Shown here in pieces: positions 16,444 to 25,033 of a stretch of DNA of 64,000 bases. Under the pieces are notes generated by a model. It made no database searches, was not told where the DNA came from, and was given only the letters and a program-made list of their open reading frames with translations. Numbering within the stretch: the first letter of the stretch is position 1; each line of letters opens with the position of its first letter. The stretch comes from Verrucomicrobiota bacterium (lineage in GTDB: Bacteria; Verrucomicrobiota; Verrucomicrobiia; Opitutales; Opitutaceae): positions 1 to 64,000 of the forward strand of contig JAEYWP010000016.1 of the NCBI GenBank assembly GCA_023428905.1, read 5' to 3'. Made by a program: the position numbers and the translations under genes.

Positions 16444-17780
16444 ACCGCCGCTATTTCGGCACCGATGGTGTGCGGGGCGCGTTTGGCGGCCCGTTGATCA
16501 ACGAGGTGTTTGCTGAAAAGCTCGCCGTGGCTGCCGGCCGATTTGCCTCACGCGGTTCGGTTGGCGGGCCCTTGCGCGCCTTTGTCGGCAGGGACACGCG
16601 TGCGTCCGGACAACCGCTTGTGCTCGCCGTCGCGTCCGGCCTGAGTGCGATGGGCCTCGAGTGTCGGCTTCTCGGCGTGGTGCCCACCCCTGCGGTCGCG
16701 GCCGCGGTAGCCCGCGAGACGGGCGCGCTCGGTGTCGTCGTCACCGCGTCGCACAATCCGGCTGGCGACAATGGCATCAAGTTCTTCGGCCCGGGCGGGG
16801 TGAAGCTGACCGACGCGGAGGAACTCCAGATCGAGTCGCTCATTCCCGACGAGTTGCCCACGGTGATCTCCCGCAGCGCCCAGTGGGGCGAAGGGCTCAA
16901 TGCCTATCTCGACTGCGTGGAGCGAATGTTACCCCGAGGTGGACTGGAGGGATGGAAGATCGTCCTCGATACCGCCAACGGCGCGACCTGTGTCAGCAGT
17001 CCCGAGGTGCTTCGCAGACTGGGCGCGCAGGTCAACACCCTGGGCAGCAGCCCCGACGGCACCAACATCAACGCCGGCGTGGGCAGCGAGCACCCCGAGC
17101 GCATGGCGGACCTGGTCAAGGCGCACGGCGCGTGCGTGGGCATCGCGCACGACGGCGACGGCGACCGCTGTGTCCTCTGCGATGAGCGCGGCGAGGTGCT
17201 GGACGGGGACGAGATCCTGACTCTGCTCGCTCTCGACCGCCTTCGCCAGGGCACGCTGCCGAATGGGCTCCTGGTCGTGACGGTGCAGAGTAATCTTGGA
17301 GTGGACGCGGCGGTGAAGGCAGCGGGTGGCCGGGTGGTGCGCACCGCCGTGGGGGACCGTTATGTGATCGAACGGATGCGTGCGGAGGGCGCGCAACTCG
17401 GCGGCGAGTCGTCCGGTCATATCATCCTCTCGAACGTGTCTCCGACGGGGGACGGCTTGGTGGCGGCGCTGGCTGTCCTCGAGGTGATGCGCCGTACGGG
17501 CCAGCCACTTTCCGTGCTGCGCCGCGGGCTTCGCAAGTTTCCGCAGGGCACCCTCAGTCTCAAGGTGCGGGAGAAACGGGAGCTCGCTCAGCTGCCGCAT
17601 CTTCCCTTTGCGATCCAAGCGGTGGAGCGGGAACTGGCCGGCGAGGGCAGGGTGCTGGTGCGTTATTCCGGAACCGAGCCGAAGCTGCGCCTTTTGGTGG
17701 AAGGGCCGACGGAGGCGACGGTGGCGGACCTGCTCGCGCGCCTGGAAAAGATCGTCCGCGCCGATCTCGAGGTACTCTGA
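16440..17780 (+). CDS. glmM: Phosphoglucosamine mutase
   Basis: Isomerises glucosamine 6-phosphate to glucosamine 1-phosphate for UDP-GlcNAc, the precursor of peptidoglycan and lipid A. The 446 residues include the start YFGTDGVRG, the phosphoserine loop TASHNP (Ser104), the magnesium site DGDGDR (about 240) and the C-terminal phosphate-binding RYSGTEPKLR. Length is standard. It overlaps trpD by 4 bases and is followed by a tRNA gene. Confidence 0.97.
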   Translation: MNRRYFGTDGVRGAFGGPLINEVFAEKLAVAAGRFASRGSVGGPLRAFVGRDTRASGQPLVLAVASGLSAMGLECRLLGVVPTPAVAAAVARETGALGVVVTASHNPAGDNGIKFFGPGGVKLTDAEELQIESLIPDELPTVISRSAQWGEGLNAYLDCVERMLPRGGLEGWKIVLDTANGATCVSSPEVLRRLGAQVNTLGSSPDGTNINAGVGSEHPERMADLVKAHGACVGIAHDGDGDRCVLCDERGEVLDGDEILTLLALDRLRQGTLPNGLLVVTVQSNLGVDAAVKAAGGRVVRTAVGDRYVIERMRAEGAQLGGESSGHIILSNVSPTGDGLVAALAVLEVMRRTGQPLSVLRRGLRKFPQGTLSLKVREKRELAQLPHLPFAIQAVERELAGEGRVLVRYSGTEPKLRLLVEGPTEATVADLLARLEKIVRADLEVL

Positions 17781-17858
17781 ACGCACCCGCGAGAGTTCTG
17801 ATTTCAGTACTTGCGGATACGGATCTTTTTCTGCAAGGTCCGCGCTCCTTTTGAAGAG

Positions 17859-17933
17859 GGCGCGGTAGCCAAGTGGTAAGGCCGAGGTCTGCAAAACCTC
17901 TATGCGCCGGTTCGATTCCGGCCCGCGCCTCCA
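17859..17933 (+). tRNA. tRNA-Cys (anticodon GCA)
   Basis: A complete cloverleaf can be drawn: acceptor GGCGCGG (17859-17865) pairs with CCGCGCC (17923-17929), followed by discriminator T and an encoded CCA. The D stem is GCC/GGC, the anticodon stem GAGGT/ACCTC with loop CTGCAAA, and the T stem GCCGG/CCGGC with loop TTCGATT. Anticodon GCA is at 17891-17893. U73 is a known cysteine identity base. The variable loop is short. Confidence 0.96.
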
Positions 17934-17943
17934 AAGGAAAACC

Positions 17944-19464
17944 TCACGCGGTGGCGGGCCGCCCGAAGGTGGCGGCGCGGGCGGCGGGTGCGCCCACTTC
18001 GACCGGGTCGCTGGCGCGCTCGTAATCGGCCCGCAGGCTGAAACGGAAGGTGGAGCCGCGGTTCAGTTCACTCTCCACCGCAATGTTGCCGCCCATCAGT
18101 TCACACAGGCGCTTGGAAATGATCAGTCCGAGGCCGGTGCCCCCGCGGCGGCGGTGCGCCGAGGTGTCCACCTGGCTGAAGGGTTTGAAGAGCATTCCCA
18201 GTTTTTCGGCGGGAATCCCAATCCCGGTATCGGTAACGGCGAAGAGGAGGCGCACCTCGCGGCAGCCGTTCACCTCCGGGGTGGACTCGCGCGCCGCGGA
18301 AAGAGAAACGGTGATGCCGCCGCGTTCGGTGAACTTGATCGCGTTGCCCACCAGGTTGACGAGGATCTGCCGGAGCCGGTTGGCATCGCCATAGACGATC
18401 TGGGGGACGTCGGGGTCGATCTGCGTTTCCAGGCGCAGACCGGCGGCACGGGCCTTGGGCGTGAAGAACGCGACCACCTCCTCGACGGAGCGGCGCAGGC
18501 CGAAGGGCGCGCGGTCGATCTCGATCTTGCCCGCCTCGATCTTGGACATGTCCAGGATGTCGCTGATCAACGATTCGAGGGTCAGTCCGCTGGTGCCGAT
18601 CATCTCCACAAAGTTGAGCTGCTCGGCCGAGAGCGGCGTCTCGCGCAGCAGTTTGGTGAAGCCGATCACCCCGTTGATGGGTGTGCGGATCTCGTGGCTC
18701 ACCACGGCGAGAAATTCGCTTTTCGCCCGGTCGGCGGATTCGGCGGCGTCCTTGGCCCGCAGCAGGGCGGCCTCGGCCTCCTTGCGCACCGTGATGTCGT
18801 GGCCCACGGCCTGAAATTCCATGACGTTGCCATCCGCGTCCTTGATCGCGCGATGCGTCCACTGGTGGGTCACGCGCTGTCCCTCGGGGGAGACAAGGCC
18901 GTGTTCAAACGAAACCAGGTCGGAGAGCCGCCCCAAGGTATCGAGCGCGGGGATACCGGCCTCATGGAGGGCGAAAGCCTGGCCGATCAGCTCCTGGCGT
19001 TTGCGGCCGAAAAAGCGCGCATAGGCGCCGTTGACGAAGGTGAGGCGACCGTCGGCGCGATAGCGGCAGATCAGGTCGAGCTGGTCCTCGACGATGGCGC
19101 GGTAACTGGCTTCCACCTTCTGCAGGGACTGCGCCATGCGTTCGATCTGACGGGCGACGCCGATCACGTCGTCCATCTCGTCCTCGGTCGGGGAGGGGGC
19201 GCGCGAGGCGGAGTCTTCCACCGCCACCGTCGTGCGCGCGGCGGTGGTGCTGATTTCCTTGAGCTTTTGATGGACGGTGCGGTCCCAGGTGTAGCCCGCG
19301 ACCACGACGAGGATGCATCCGATCAGGGAAAGGCAGATGACATAATAACTGTCTCCCAGCTGCTCCTGCATCGACTCCTGGGAAATGATCGCTGCCAAAG
19401 CCACGAGGAGGGCGAAAACCAGCGAGAAGATCAGGATCGTTTTCCTGCGCATGGGGTTGGGCAT
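17944..19464 (-). CDS. Membrane PAS-domain sensor histidine kinase
   Basis: Two-component sensor of 506 residues. Two membrane segments (about 9-28 and 40-60) flank a very short external loop, so any signal is probably sensed in or near the membrane or by the PAS domain (about 120-228, ending in the PAC-like FQAVGHDIT). The kinase core has the phosphoacceptor His257 in SHEIRTP, the N-box asparagines near 370-374, DTGIGI and GGTGLGL. A Pro/Ala tail follows. No receiver domain is attached and no response regulator is adjacent. The ATG at 19464 is preferred; the frame is open to 19590 without conserved content. It is divergent from the LysM gene. Confidence 0.88.
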   Translation of the reverse strand: MPNPMRRKTILIFSLVFALLVALAAIISQESMQEQLGDSYYVICLSLIGCILVVVAGYTWDRTVHQKLKEISTTAARTTVAVEDSASRAPSPTEDEMDDVIGVARQIERMAQSLQKVEASYRAIVEDQLDLICRYRADGRLTFVNGAYARFFGRKRQELIGQAFALHEAGIPALDTLGRLSDLVSFEHGLVSPEGQRVTHQWTHRAIKDADGNVMEFQAVGHDITVRKEAEAALLRAKDAAESADRAKSEFLAVVSHEIRTPINGVIGFTKLLRETPLSAEQLNFVEMIGTSGLTLESLISDILDMSKIEAGKIEIDRAPFGLRRSVEEVVAFFTPKARAAGLRLETQIDPDVPQIVYGDANRLRQILVNLVGNAIKFTERGGITVSLSAARESTPEVNGCREVRLLFAVTDTGIGIPAEKLGMLFKPFSQVDTSAHRRRGGTGLGLIISKRLCELMGGNIAVESELNRGSTFRFSLRADYERASDPVEVGAPAARAATFGRPATA

Positions 19465-19617
19465 AACGGCGTCGTCGTTCTGCGCCCGGCCGCCGCCGAA
19501 GTCTAAACAAAAAACGCGCAGCGAGGGGCTGTGAACAACGCCAGAACTGCGCTCCGGAAATGAAGTTCCGCGCTCGCCGCTTGTTTTCACAGCGGAATTT
19601 GCGCAAAGTTCGCGCCC

Positions 19618-20202
19618 ATGGAAAAAGCCTGTCTGCGCGGGTTTCTAATGACCGTCGCGCTTGTCTCTTTAGCGCCGTTTTTACGCGCCCAGTCCGCCGG
19701 GTACGAGATGGCCAACCTGCGTGAGGACGTGCGGTTGCTCACCCAGCGGATGGGTGAACTCCAACTTCGGGTGGAGCAGCTGGAGCGCGAGAACCAGGAC
19801 CTGCGGACCCGCGCGAACAGCCAGAACCTCGCGACCGTGGCGCAGCTGAACGAGGCGGTGGCCGACCTCAACCGCGCGATCCGCTCCGGTGACGTAAACA
19901 CAAAGTCGGAAACCCTTCAGCAGGTGAGCGTGCAGATGGAGAAGCTAGCGGTGCAGACCAATGCGGCGATCGATTCGCTGGCCCGCGGAATCAGTGCGGC
20001 GCGCTCCCCGGTGTCGGCCCCGACCTTCACCGATGATTTCCCGCGCGAGGGCATCACCTACACGGTGCAGCGCGGCGACAGCCTGGCCGGGATCGCGAAG
20101 AAGACAGGAGCCTCGACCCGCGACATCATCAATGCCAACAAGCTTTCCGATCCCTCCCGTATTCAGGCGGGACAGACACTCTTCATCCCCGGAGGCAAGT
20201 AA
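19618..20202 (+). CDS. Secreted coiled-coil LysM protein
   Basis: Exported protein of 194 residues: signal peptide (about 1-25, ending before QSAGYE), a long coiled coil (about 30-120), a linker, and one C-terminal LysM domain (about 148-191) with the YTVQRGDSLAGIAKK start and FIPGG end. LysM binds peptidoglycan GlcNAc, so the protein probably attaches to the wall through its C terminus and uses the coiled coil to oligomerise. The coiled coil recalls the YbgF/CpoB N terminus, but the TPR part is absent. It ends 2 bases before parB, suggesting co-transcription with the chromosome segregation gene. Confidence 0.8.
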   Translation: MEKACLRGFLMTVALVSLAPFLRAQSAGYEMANLREDVRLLTQRMGELQLRVEQLERENQDLRTRANSQNLATVAQLNEAVADLNRAIRSGDVNTKSETLQQVSVQMEKLAVQTNAAIDSLARGISAARSPVSAPTFTDDFPREGITYTVQRGDSLAGIAKKTGASTRDIINANKLSDPSRIQAGQTLFIPGGK

Positions 20203-20204
20203 CG

Positions 20205-21158
20205 ATGGCTGCACCCAAATCACGTCTCGGACGCGGACTCGGCGGTTTGATCGCCAACGCCGTGCCCGCATCCAGCAAGGCCGAGGCGGCGAAATCCGCC
20301 CCCCAATCCGCGGCGACGGCGCCGGCGGGCGCTCCTCCCGCGCCGCCACCGGCCCCCGGCTTCCAGGAGGTCGCGGTGCTGGCCGTCGAACCCAGCCCCT
20401 ACCAGGCCCGGCGCGAAATCTCGGCGGAGCAACTCCACGAGCTCGCCGAGAGCATCCGCTCGGAGGGCCTGCTGCAGCCGATCGTGGTCCGCAAGACGGG
20501 CGACAAATTCCAGCTGATCGCCGGCGAGCGCCGCTGGCGCGCCTTCCAGCTCCTGAAGATCAAGACCATCCCGGCACGGGTGGTGGAGGCCAGCAATGCG
20601 TCCTCCGCGGCGCTCGGCTTGATCGAGAATCTGCAGCGTGAAGGGCTCAACCCGATCGAAGAGGCTTATGGCTATGCCAGCCTGATCCGCGATTTTGACC
20701 TGACCCAGGAATCGGCGGCCGAGCGGGTGGGGAAGGGCAGGGCCTCCGTCGCCAATGCCCTCCGCCTGTTGTCGCTGGACGGGGAACTCCAGGGCTACCT
20801 TTCCAAGGGCCTGCTGAGCGTGGGCCACGCCAAGGTGCTGCTCGGGATCGAGGAACACGCCCAGCGCGCGATCCTCGCCCGACGGGTGATCGAGGAGGGA
20901 CTCAGCGTCAGGGCCACGGAAAAGCTCGTGCTCAACCACAAGGCGGGCGCGCCGGCCGGCGGGGCCACCACCAGCCCCGGCCGCGCGGTTCCTCCGATGG
21001 AGGCGGCGGCGATCGCGAGTATCCAAAAGAAGCTCACGTCGCATCTCGGTGCCCGGGTGGCGGTCAAGCACACCCCGAAGCGGGGCCGCATCGTGATCGA
21101 ATATTCGGGCAACGAGGATCTCCAGCGCCTGCTCGAGAAGATCGGAATCGAAGCATGA
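20205..21158 (+). CDS. parB: Chromosome partitioning protein ParB
   Basis: ParB/Spo0J DNA-binding CTPase that loads at parS and spreads to recruit SMC and ParA. The 317 residues begin with the signature SRLGRGLGGLI, followed by an Ala/Pro linker, the ParB/Srx CTP-binding domain (SPYQAR at about 63; GERRWRAFQ at about 106), a helix-turn-helix region (about 160-215) and a C-terminal dimerisation domain. It is one of few genes here with a recognisable Shine-Dalgarno sequence (GGAGG at 20191-20195, within the previous gene's last codons). No parA is adjacent. Confidence 0.94.
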   Translation: MAAPKSRLGRGLGGLIANAVPASSKAEAAKSAPQSAATAPAGAPPAPPPAPGFQEVAVLAVEPSPYQARREISAEQLHELAESIRSEGLLQPIVVRKTGDKFQLIAGERRWRAFQLLKIKTIPARVVEASNASSAALGLIENLQREGLNPIEEAYGYASLIRDFDLTQESAAERVGKGRASVANALRLLSLDGELQGYLSKGLLSVGHAKVLLGIEEHAQRAILARRVIEEGLSVRATEKLVLNHKAGAPAGGATTSPGRAVPPMEAAAIASIQKKLTSHLGARVAVKHTPKRGRIVIEYSGNEDLQRLLEKIGIEA

Positions 21159-21165
21159 GCCGGGA

Positions 21166-23043
21166 ATGACGCCCGCGGAGGCCACGAGCGGAGCGGTCGA
21201 TCAGCTGCAGCGTTATTCGCGGCGGTGGGTCCGGCAGCGGTTCCCGCTGCTCGACGAGATCCGGAACTACAATTGGAAGAAGGCGAAGGCGGACACCATC
21301 GCCGGCGCCACCGTATCCCTCGTTTCGATACCCCAGGCGATCGGTTTTGCCCTCATCGTCGGGCTGCCCCCGCTGATGGTGATGCTCTGCGTCATTGTGG
21401 GAGGCCTGGTCAACGCGGTCTTCAGCTCGTCGCGGCACCTTGTCTTCGGGCCGACCAACTCAATCTCGATCATCCTGGCGGCGACGATCTATTCCTTCAG
21501 CAATGTGGGGCTGACCCCGGCGGAGCTCACCCTCCTGCTGGCGCTGATGATCGGGGTGTTCCAGCTCGTCGCCGGCGTGGCGCAGCTCGGGAAGCTGACG
21601 CAGTTTATCTCCCGCTCCGTCATCATCGCCTACGGCACCGCGGTGGGCGTCCTCCTGATCGCTGGGCAGATCCCCCATCTCTTCGGCATCGAGGCGGGGG
21701 AGCGGGGAAGTTTTCTCCAGTCGCTGGGGCAGTCCCTCCTCCATCTCGCAGCGATGGACTTCAACCTGTACTCGGCGGCGATGGGCATCGCCACCCTCCT
21801 GATGTTCTGGGCGATCGAACACTTCGCCCCGCGGGTGCCGGCGGAGCTTTTTGTCCTCGTCTTTGTGAGCCTCTTCACGCGCTGGGGCGACATCGCTTCG
21901 CTCGGGGTGCGCACGATCCGGGATGAGGGCGCCCTGGCGGTGGCGATCCCGTCCTTCACCGGTATCCCGATCAATGCCGCCAACGCCTCGATGGTGACGC
22001 CCCTGATGGGAGCCGCGCTCGCCATCGCGATCCTCGGCATGCTCGAGGCGATCTCCATCTCGAAGACGATGGCGGCCAAGTCCGGCCAGCGCATCGACCC
22101 CAACCAGGAGTTGATCGCGATGGGCCTGGCCAACGTCTCGGCCTCCATCTACGGCGCGATGCCGGGTTCGGCGTCCTTTGCGCGCAGCGGGGCGAACTAC
22201 ACCAGCGGAGGCAAGACCCAGTTTTCCGGGATCGCGAGCAGCCTGATGGTTCTGGCCGCCCTGGCCTTCGTCACTCCACTGATCAACTACATCCCGGTGG
22301 CCAGCCTGGCCGCCCACCTGATTCGGATCGGTTACAAGATGATCAACTGGGAGCAGATCCGGATCGCCTGGCGTTCGACCCGTTCCGATGCCGTGGTTTT
22401 TGCCGTCACGATGGCGGCGGCGTTTTTCCTCAAGCTCGACACCGCGATCTACGTTGGCATCGGCATCTCGCTGGCGCTTTTCCTGCGCAAAGCCAGCGCC
22501 CCTTCGCTGGTGGAGTATGGCTTCGACACCGCCGGGAATCTGTCGGAACTGGAGGACCGGGGGCAGCGGCGCAATGCGGCGATTTCCATCGTGCACGTGG
22601 AGGGCGAACTCTTTTTCGGCGCGGCCGACCTTTTCCAGGAGCAGGTGCGCCTCCTGGCCGACGACGACAACATCCGGGTGGTGATCCTGCGGATGAAAAA
22701 TGCACGTCACCTCGATGCCACCTCGGTCATGTCGCTCCTCCAGCTCCACGAGTACCTGGAGAAAACCGGCCGGCACCTACTGGTGAGCGGGATCAACCCG
22801 GACGTGGAGCGCGTGTTGCGGGCGAGCGGCTCGCTCGACCGGATCGGCCGGGAGAACATCTTTCCGGCGGAGGCCAACCTCACCGCCAGCACCCGCAAGG
22901 CGCTGCTCCGGGCCTCGCACCTGCTGCAGACCCGCAAGGCGGACGTCCGGATCTTTTACGACCGCAAACGGGAGCGTGCCTCCGACACCAACGCGCCCGC
23001 ACCCCAGGCCGATCACGGGAAGCCCGACGATTATTCCATCTGA
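21166..23043 (+). CDS. SulP-family anion transporter with STAS domain
   Basis: SLC26/SulP inner-membrane transporter of 625 residues. About 12-14 hydrophobic segments follow a short cytoplasmic N terminus; the family start (AGATVSLVSIPQAIGFALI) and the GSASFARSGANYTSGGKTQ region of the substrate path are clear. A C-terminal STAS domain (about 465-590) includes the phosphorylatable-loop region (RMKNARHLDATS). A basic tail follows. Substrates in this family include sulfate, bicarbonate and dicarboxylates; none can be chosen from sequence. It starts 7 bases after parB. Confidence 0.92.
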   Translation: MTPAEATSGAVDQLQRYSRRWVRQRFPLLDEIRNYNWKKAKADTIAGATVSLVSIPQAIGFALIVGLPPLMVMLCVIVGGLVNAVFSSSRHLVFGPTNSISIILAATIYSFSNVGLTPAELTLLLALMIGVFQLVAGVAQLGKLTQFISRSVIIAYGTAVGVLLIAGQIPHLFGIEAGERGSFLQSLGQSLLHLAAMDFNLYSAAMGIATLLMFWAIEHFAPRVPAELFVLVFVSLFTRWGDIASLGVRTIRDEGALAVAIPSFTGIPINAANASMVTPLMGAALAIAILGMLEAISISKTMAAKSGQRIDPNQELIAMGLANVSASIYGAMPGSASFARSGANYTSGGKTQFSGIASSLMVLAALAFVTPLINYIPVASLAAHLIRIGYKMINWEQIRIAWRSTRSDAVVFAVTMAAAFFLKLDTAIYVGIGISLALFLRKASAPSLVEYGFDTAGNLSELEDRGQRRNAAISIVHVEGELFFGAADLFQEQVRLLADDDNIRVVILRMKNARHLDATSVMSLLQLHEYLEKTGRHLLVSGINPDVERVLRASGSLDRIGRENIFPAEANLTASTRKALLRASHLLQTRKADVRIFYDRKRERASDTNAPAPQADHGKPDDYSI

Positions 23044-23089
23044 CGCCCCCGGGGGCGGCCGCCGGGCGGGCGAACCGCCACCTCGCGAA

Positions 23090-23119
23090 TTGACAGGGCG
23101 CGGGCGCTCCTGCTCTGTT
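23090..23119 (+). promoter_or_regulatory. Possible promoter upstream of secG
   Basis: A perfect TTGACA box (23090-23095) lies 35 bases before the secG ATG, with a weak TCTGTT (23114-23119) 18 bases on. The -35 match is exact, but the -10 match is only 3 of 6, so confidence is low. If real, secG mRNA would have an extremely short leader. Confidence 0.3.
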
Positions 23120-23130
23120 CACCCTTTCAA

Positions 23131-23520
23131 ATGAGCATTCTCATCTACATCGCCACTTTCGTACTGATCCTCATTTCCGTGTTTCTCATCCTCGTGGTCC
23201 TCGCCCAGAAGGCGAAATCCGACGGCGGCATGGGCGCGGCGATGGGCGGTGGCATGGCCGAAGCGGCCTTCGGGGCCGAGACGGGCAACGTCCTGAGCGG
23301 CGCCACGATCAAAGCCTCGATCGCGTTTTTCGTCCTCAGCTTCCTGGTTTACCTCGGCCACGTGTACCAGCACAAGCACGCCGGTCCTTCGGGCGGTGCG
23401 CTGCCCACCATCCCGGCGGTGAGCACCCCGGCCGCTCCCGCGACCGCCCCGGCGGCGGTGGAGCAGAATGCCACCGCGACGGAGACGGCGCCGGCGCTGC
23501 CGGCTCCCGCCACCAAATAA
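23131..23520 (+). CDS. secG: Preprotein translocase subunit SecG
   Basis: Small membrane subunit of the SecYEG channel. The 129 residues have two transmembrane helices (about 3-23 and 58-78) separated by a glycine/methionine-rich loop (GGMGAAMGGGM, then AFG), the family hallmark, and an Ala/Pro/Thr-rich cytoplasmic tail. There is no Shine-Dalgarno sequence. An intrinsic terminator begins 43 bases after its stop, inside the next reading frame. Confidence 0.93.
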   Translation: MSILIYIATFVLILISVFLILVVLAQKAKSDGGMGAAMGGGMAEAAFGAETGNVLSGATIKASIAFFVLSFLVYLGHVYQHKHAGPSGGALPTIPAVSTPAAPATAPAAVEQNATATETAPALPAPATK

Positions 23521-23527
23521 CCCGGCG

Positions 23528-24436
23528 ATGAACCGCGCCGGACGTGTTTCCGCGCAGCTGATAAGGCAGGCCCTCCTGGTGGCCTGCCTTTTTTCCGTCT
23601 GCGCCCCTTTCGCTGGTGACCTCCGGGCGCAGTCGCACCGCAAGCGCCCGCTGCCGGAGTACGTGCAGATCGGCCAGCCCGACCAGGCCAAGGGCCGGCG
23701 GATCCTGGAGGAGTTCCGACGCCGCGGTTTGTATGCGGGAGACAACTACTTTGAGTTCGAGCTGCGGGTGATGCCCCGGCGCGGGGCCGAGCGCACCGTG
23801 CCCGGCCGGATGTGGACGGGCGACAGCCCGGAGGGCCCGGTCTCCCGCTTTGTCCTCCAGCCCGGTCTGGCCGGGTCGGAGCGACGCCTGCTCCTGCGCA
23901 GCGCCCCCGGGGCGCCGGTCTGGAGCTGGGCGGGGCAGTCCGGCGGTCCCGGGGAACTCCCGGCGGCGGAGCGGTTCAGCGGGCTGGCCGGCACCGACGT
24001 AGCGGCTTTCGACCTACAGCTGGGCTACCTTTACTGGACGGAGTTTGTCTACGAAGGGGTATCCAAGGTGAGAGGACGGCCGGCCGACACCTTCCTGATG
24101 TATCCCCCGGAGGCGGTGTCCACGGCCTGGCCGCGGCTCACCGGCGTGCGCGTCCACCTCGATTCCCAATACGGCGCACCGGTGCAGGCTGAATACATCG
24201 GAGAGGAGGGGAAGCCCTTCAAAAGCGTCTCGGTCATCGATCTTAAGCGCGTTGATGAACAATGGGTTGTGAAGTCCATTGATTTCCGTGACGAAACCAC
24301 CCGCAACAAGACGCGGTTCAGCCTGACCGGCGCGGCGGTGGGTTTGGATACGGCCCCGGCGGTCTTTGAGCCGGGGATGTTGGGGGAGCTGATACGCCCC
24401 CCGGCCCAGGACCGGATACAGCGCGTCGCACCTTAG
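23528..24436 (+). CDS. Exported outer membrane lipoprotein-sorting-like protein
   Basis: Secreted protein of 302 residues with a signal peptide (about 1-35, cleavage probably after LRA). The body resembles the LolA/LolB-like fold of outer membrane lipoprotein-sorting proteins: a run of beta strands with YLYWTEFVYEG, a VRVHLDSQYGAPVQAEYIG segment, and a closing KSIDFRDETTRNKTRFSLTG strand typical of that family. It lacks a lipobox. It may act in periplasmic transport of lipids or lipoproteins. It starts 7 bases after secG, yet the codons for its signal peptide form a strong terminator hairpin (23563-23594), so expression must involve readthrough, an internal start or coupling to translation. 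Confidence 0.72.
   Translation: MNRAGRVSAQLIRQALLVACLFSVCAPFAGDLRAQSHRKRPLPEYVQIGQPDQAKGRRILEEFRRRGLYAGDNYFEFELRVMPRRGAERTVPGRMWTGDSPEGPVSRFVLQPGLAGSERRLLLRSAPGAPVWSWAGQSGGPGELPAAERFSGLAGTDVAAFDLQLGYLYWTEFVYEGVSKVRGRPADTFLMYPPEAVSTAWPRLTGVRVHLDSQYGAPVQAEYIGEEGKPFKSVSVIDLKRVDEQWVVKSIDFRDETTRNKTRFSLTGAAVGLDTAPAVFEPGMLGELIRPPAQDRIQRVAP
23563..23594 (+). terminator. Intrinsic terminator of secG inside the next gene's signal-peptide codons
   Basis: AAGGCAGGCC (23563-23572) and GGCCTGCCTT (23581-23590) form a perfect 10-bp stem with an 8-base loop. Six consecutive thymines (23589-23594) include the last two bases of the stem. It lies 43 bases after the secG stop and 36 bases into the next open frame, encoding part of its hydrophobic signal core. 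Confidence 0.85.
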
Positions 24437-24570
24437 GAAATACGCGGCGGGAGGCACAACCCGTTCTCTTTCCTGCATCTTCCTGCAGTTTAGCGTTGAT
24501 TACGACGCGGCCGGCTCCTTCTTGTAGTGCTGCAGTAAGACAAAACCCAAAGGTCTGAGACTGTATTGCC

Positions 24571-24900
24571 ATGGCTAAAAACAATACCACCGCGCCCTCT
24601 CCGCTGACGTTTGATCTACCCCTGTCCCTGATCAGCAAGCTGACCACACAGCAAAAGCAGCTCGGCTTGAAGTCCACCAGCGAGGTCGTTCGCCTCGCGA
24701 TTGAGCAATACGACTACGACAAGTTCGAGGCGTCCTCCGAGGAGCATCGCCAGATCTCGGTCCGCCTGCCGGGCGAGATGAAGTCGAAGCTCGGGAAGTA
24801 CGCGAAGAAGAAGAAGGTCAGCGTGGGCGAGCTCCTCCGGGTCGCGATCGACTCCCTGGAAGCGAAGTCCTCGAAGAAGTCCGCCAAGCGCGGGCGTTAA
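24571..24900 (+). CDS. Tandem ribbon-helix-helix (CopG-like) DNA-binding protein
   Basis: Basic protein of 109 residues that reads as two ribbon-helix-helix units in one chain. Unit 1 (about 12-48) has the strand TFDLPLSL, then helices and a TSEVVRLAIEQY end. Unit 2 (about 60-97) has the strand QISVRLPGEM, then helices and a SVGELLRVAIDSL end. RHH proteins normally bind DNA as dimers of one unit; two units in tandem could make a self-contained fold. The C terminus is a lysine-rich tail. No toxin gene follows, so an antitoxin role is not supported; a transcriptional regulator is more likely. It stands alone between a secreted protein gene and an aminotransferase gene. Confidence 0.7.
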   Translation: MAKNNTTAPSPLTFDLPLSLISKLTTQQKQLGLKSTSEVVRLAIEQYDYDKFEASSEEHRQISVRLPGEMKSKLGKYAKKKKVSVGELLRVAIDSLEAKSSKKSAKRGR

Positions 24901-25033
24901 TCCACCTCCGTTTTGCACGAGTGAAACCGGTCCGGGTGACCGGTTCTCGCGCCACGACGCACCCCTGCGATTGCAGCGGAAAGGGGCGCTTGCCTTCGGT
25001 GCGGGCGGACCTTTAGTCGTCGCCCCTATTCGC

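Noticed and set aside
17902..19506. Plus-strand open frame of 534 codons after the tRNA
   Set aside because: Antisense to the PAS sensor kinase; it also starts inside the tRNA-Cys gene.
24925..24945. 8-bp hairpin AACCGGTC/GACCGGTT after the RHH gene
   Set aside because: No T run follows; possibly a chance palindrome or a Rho-dependent end.
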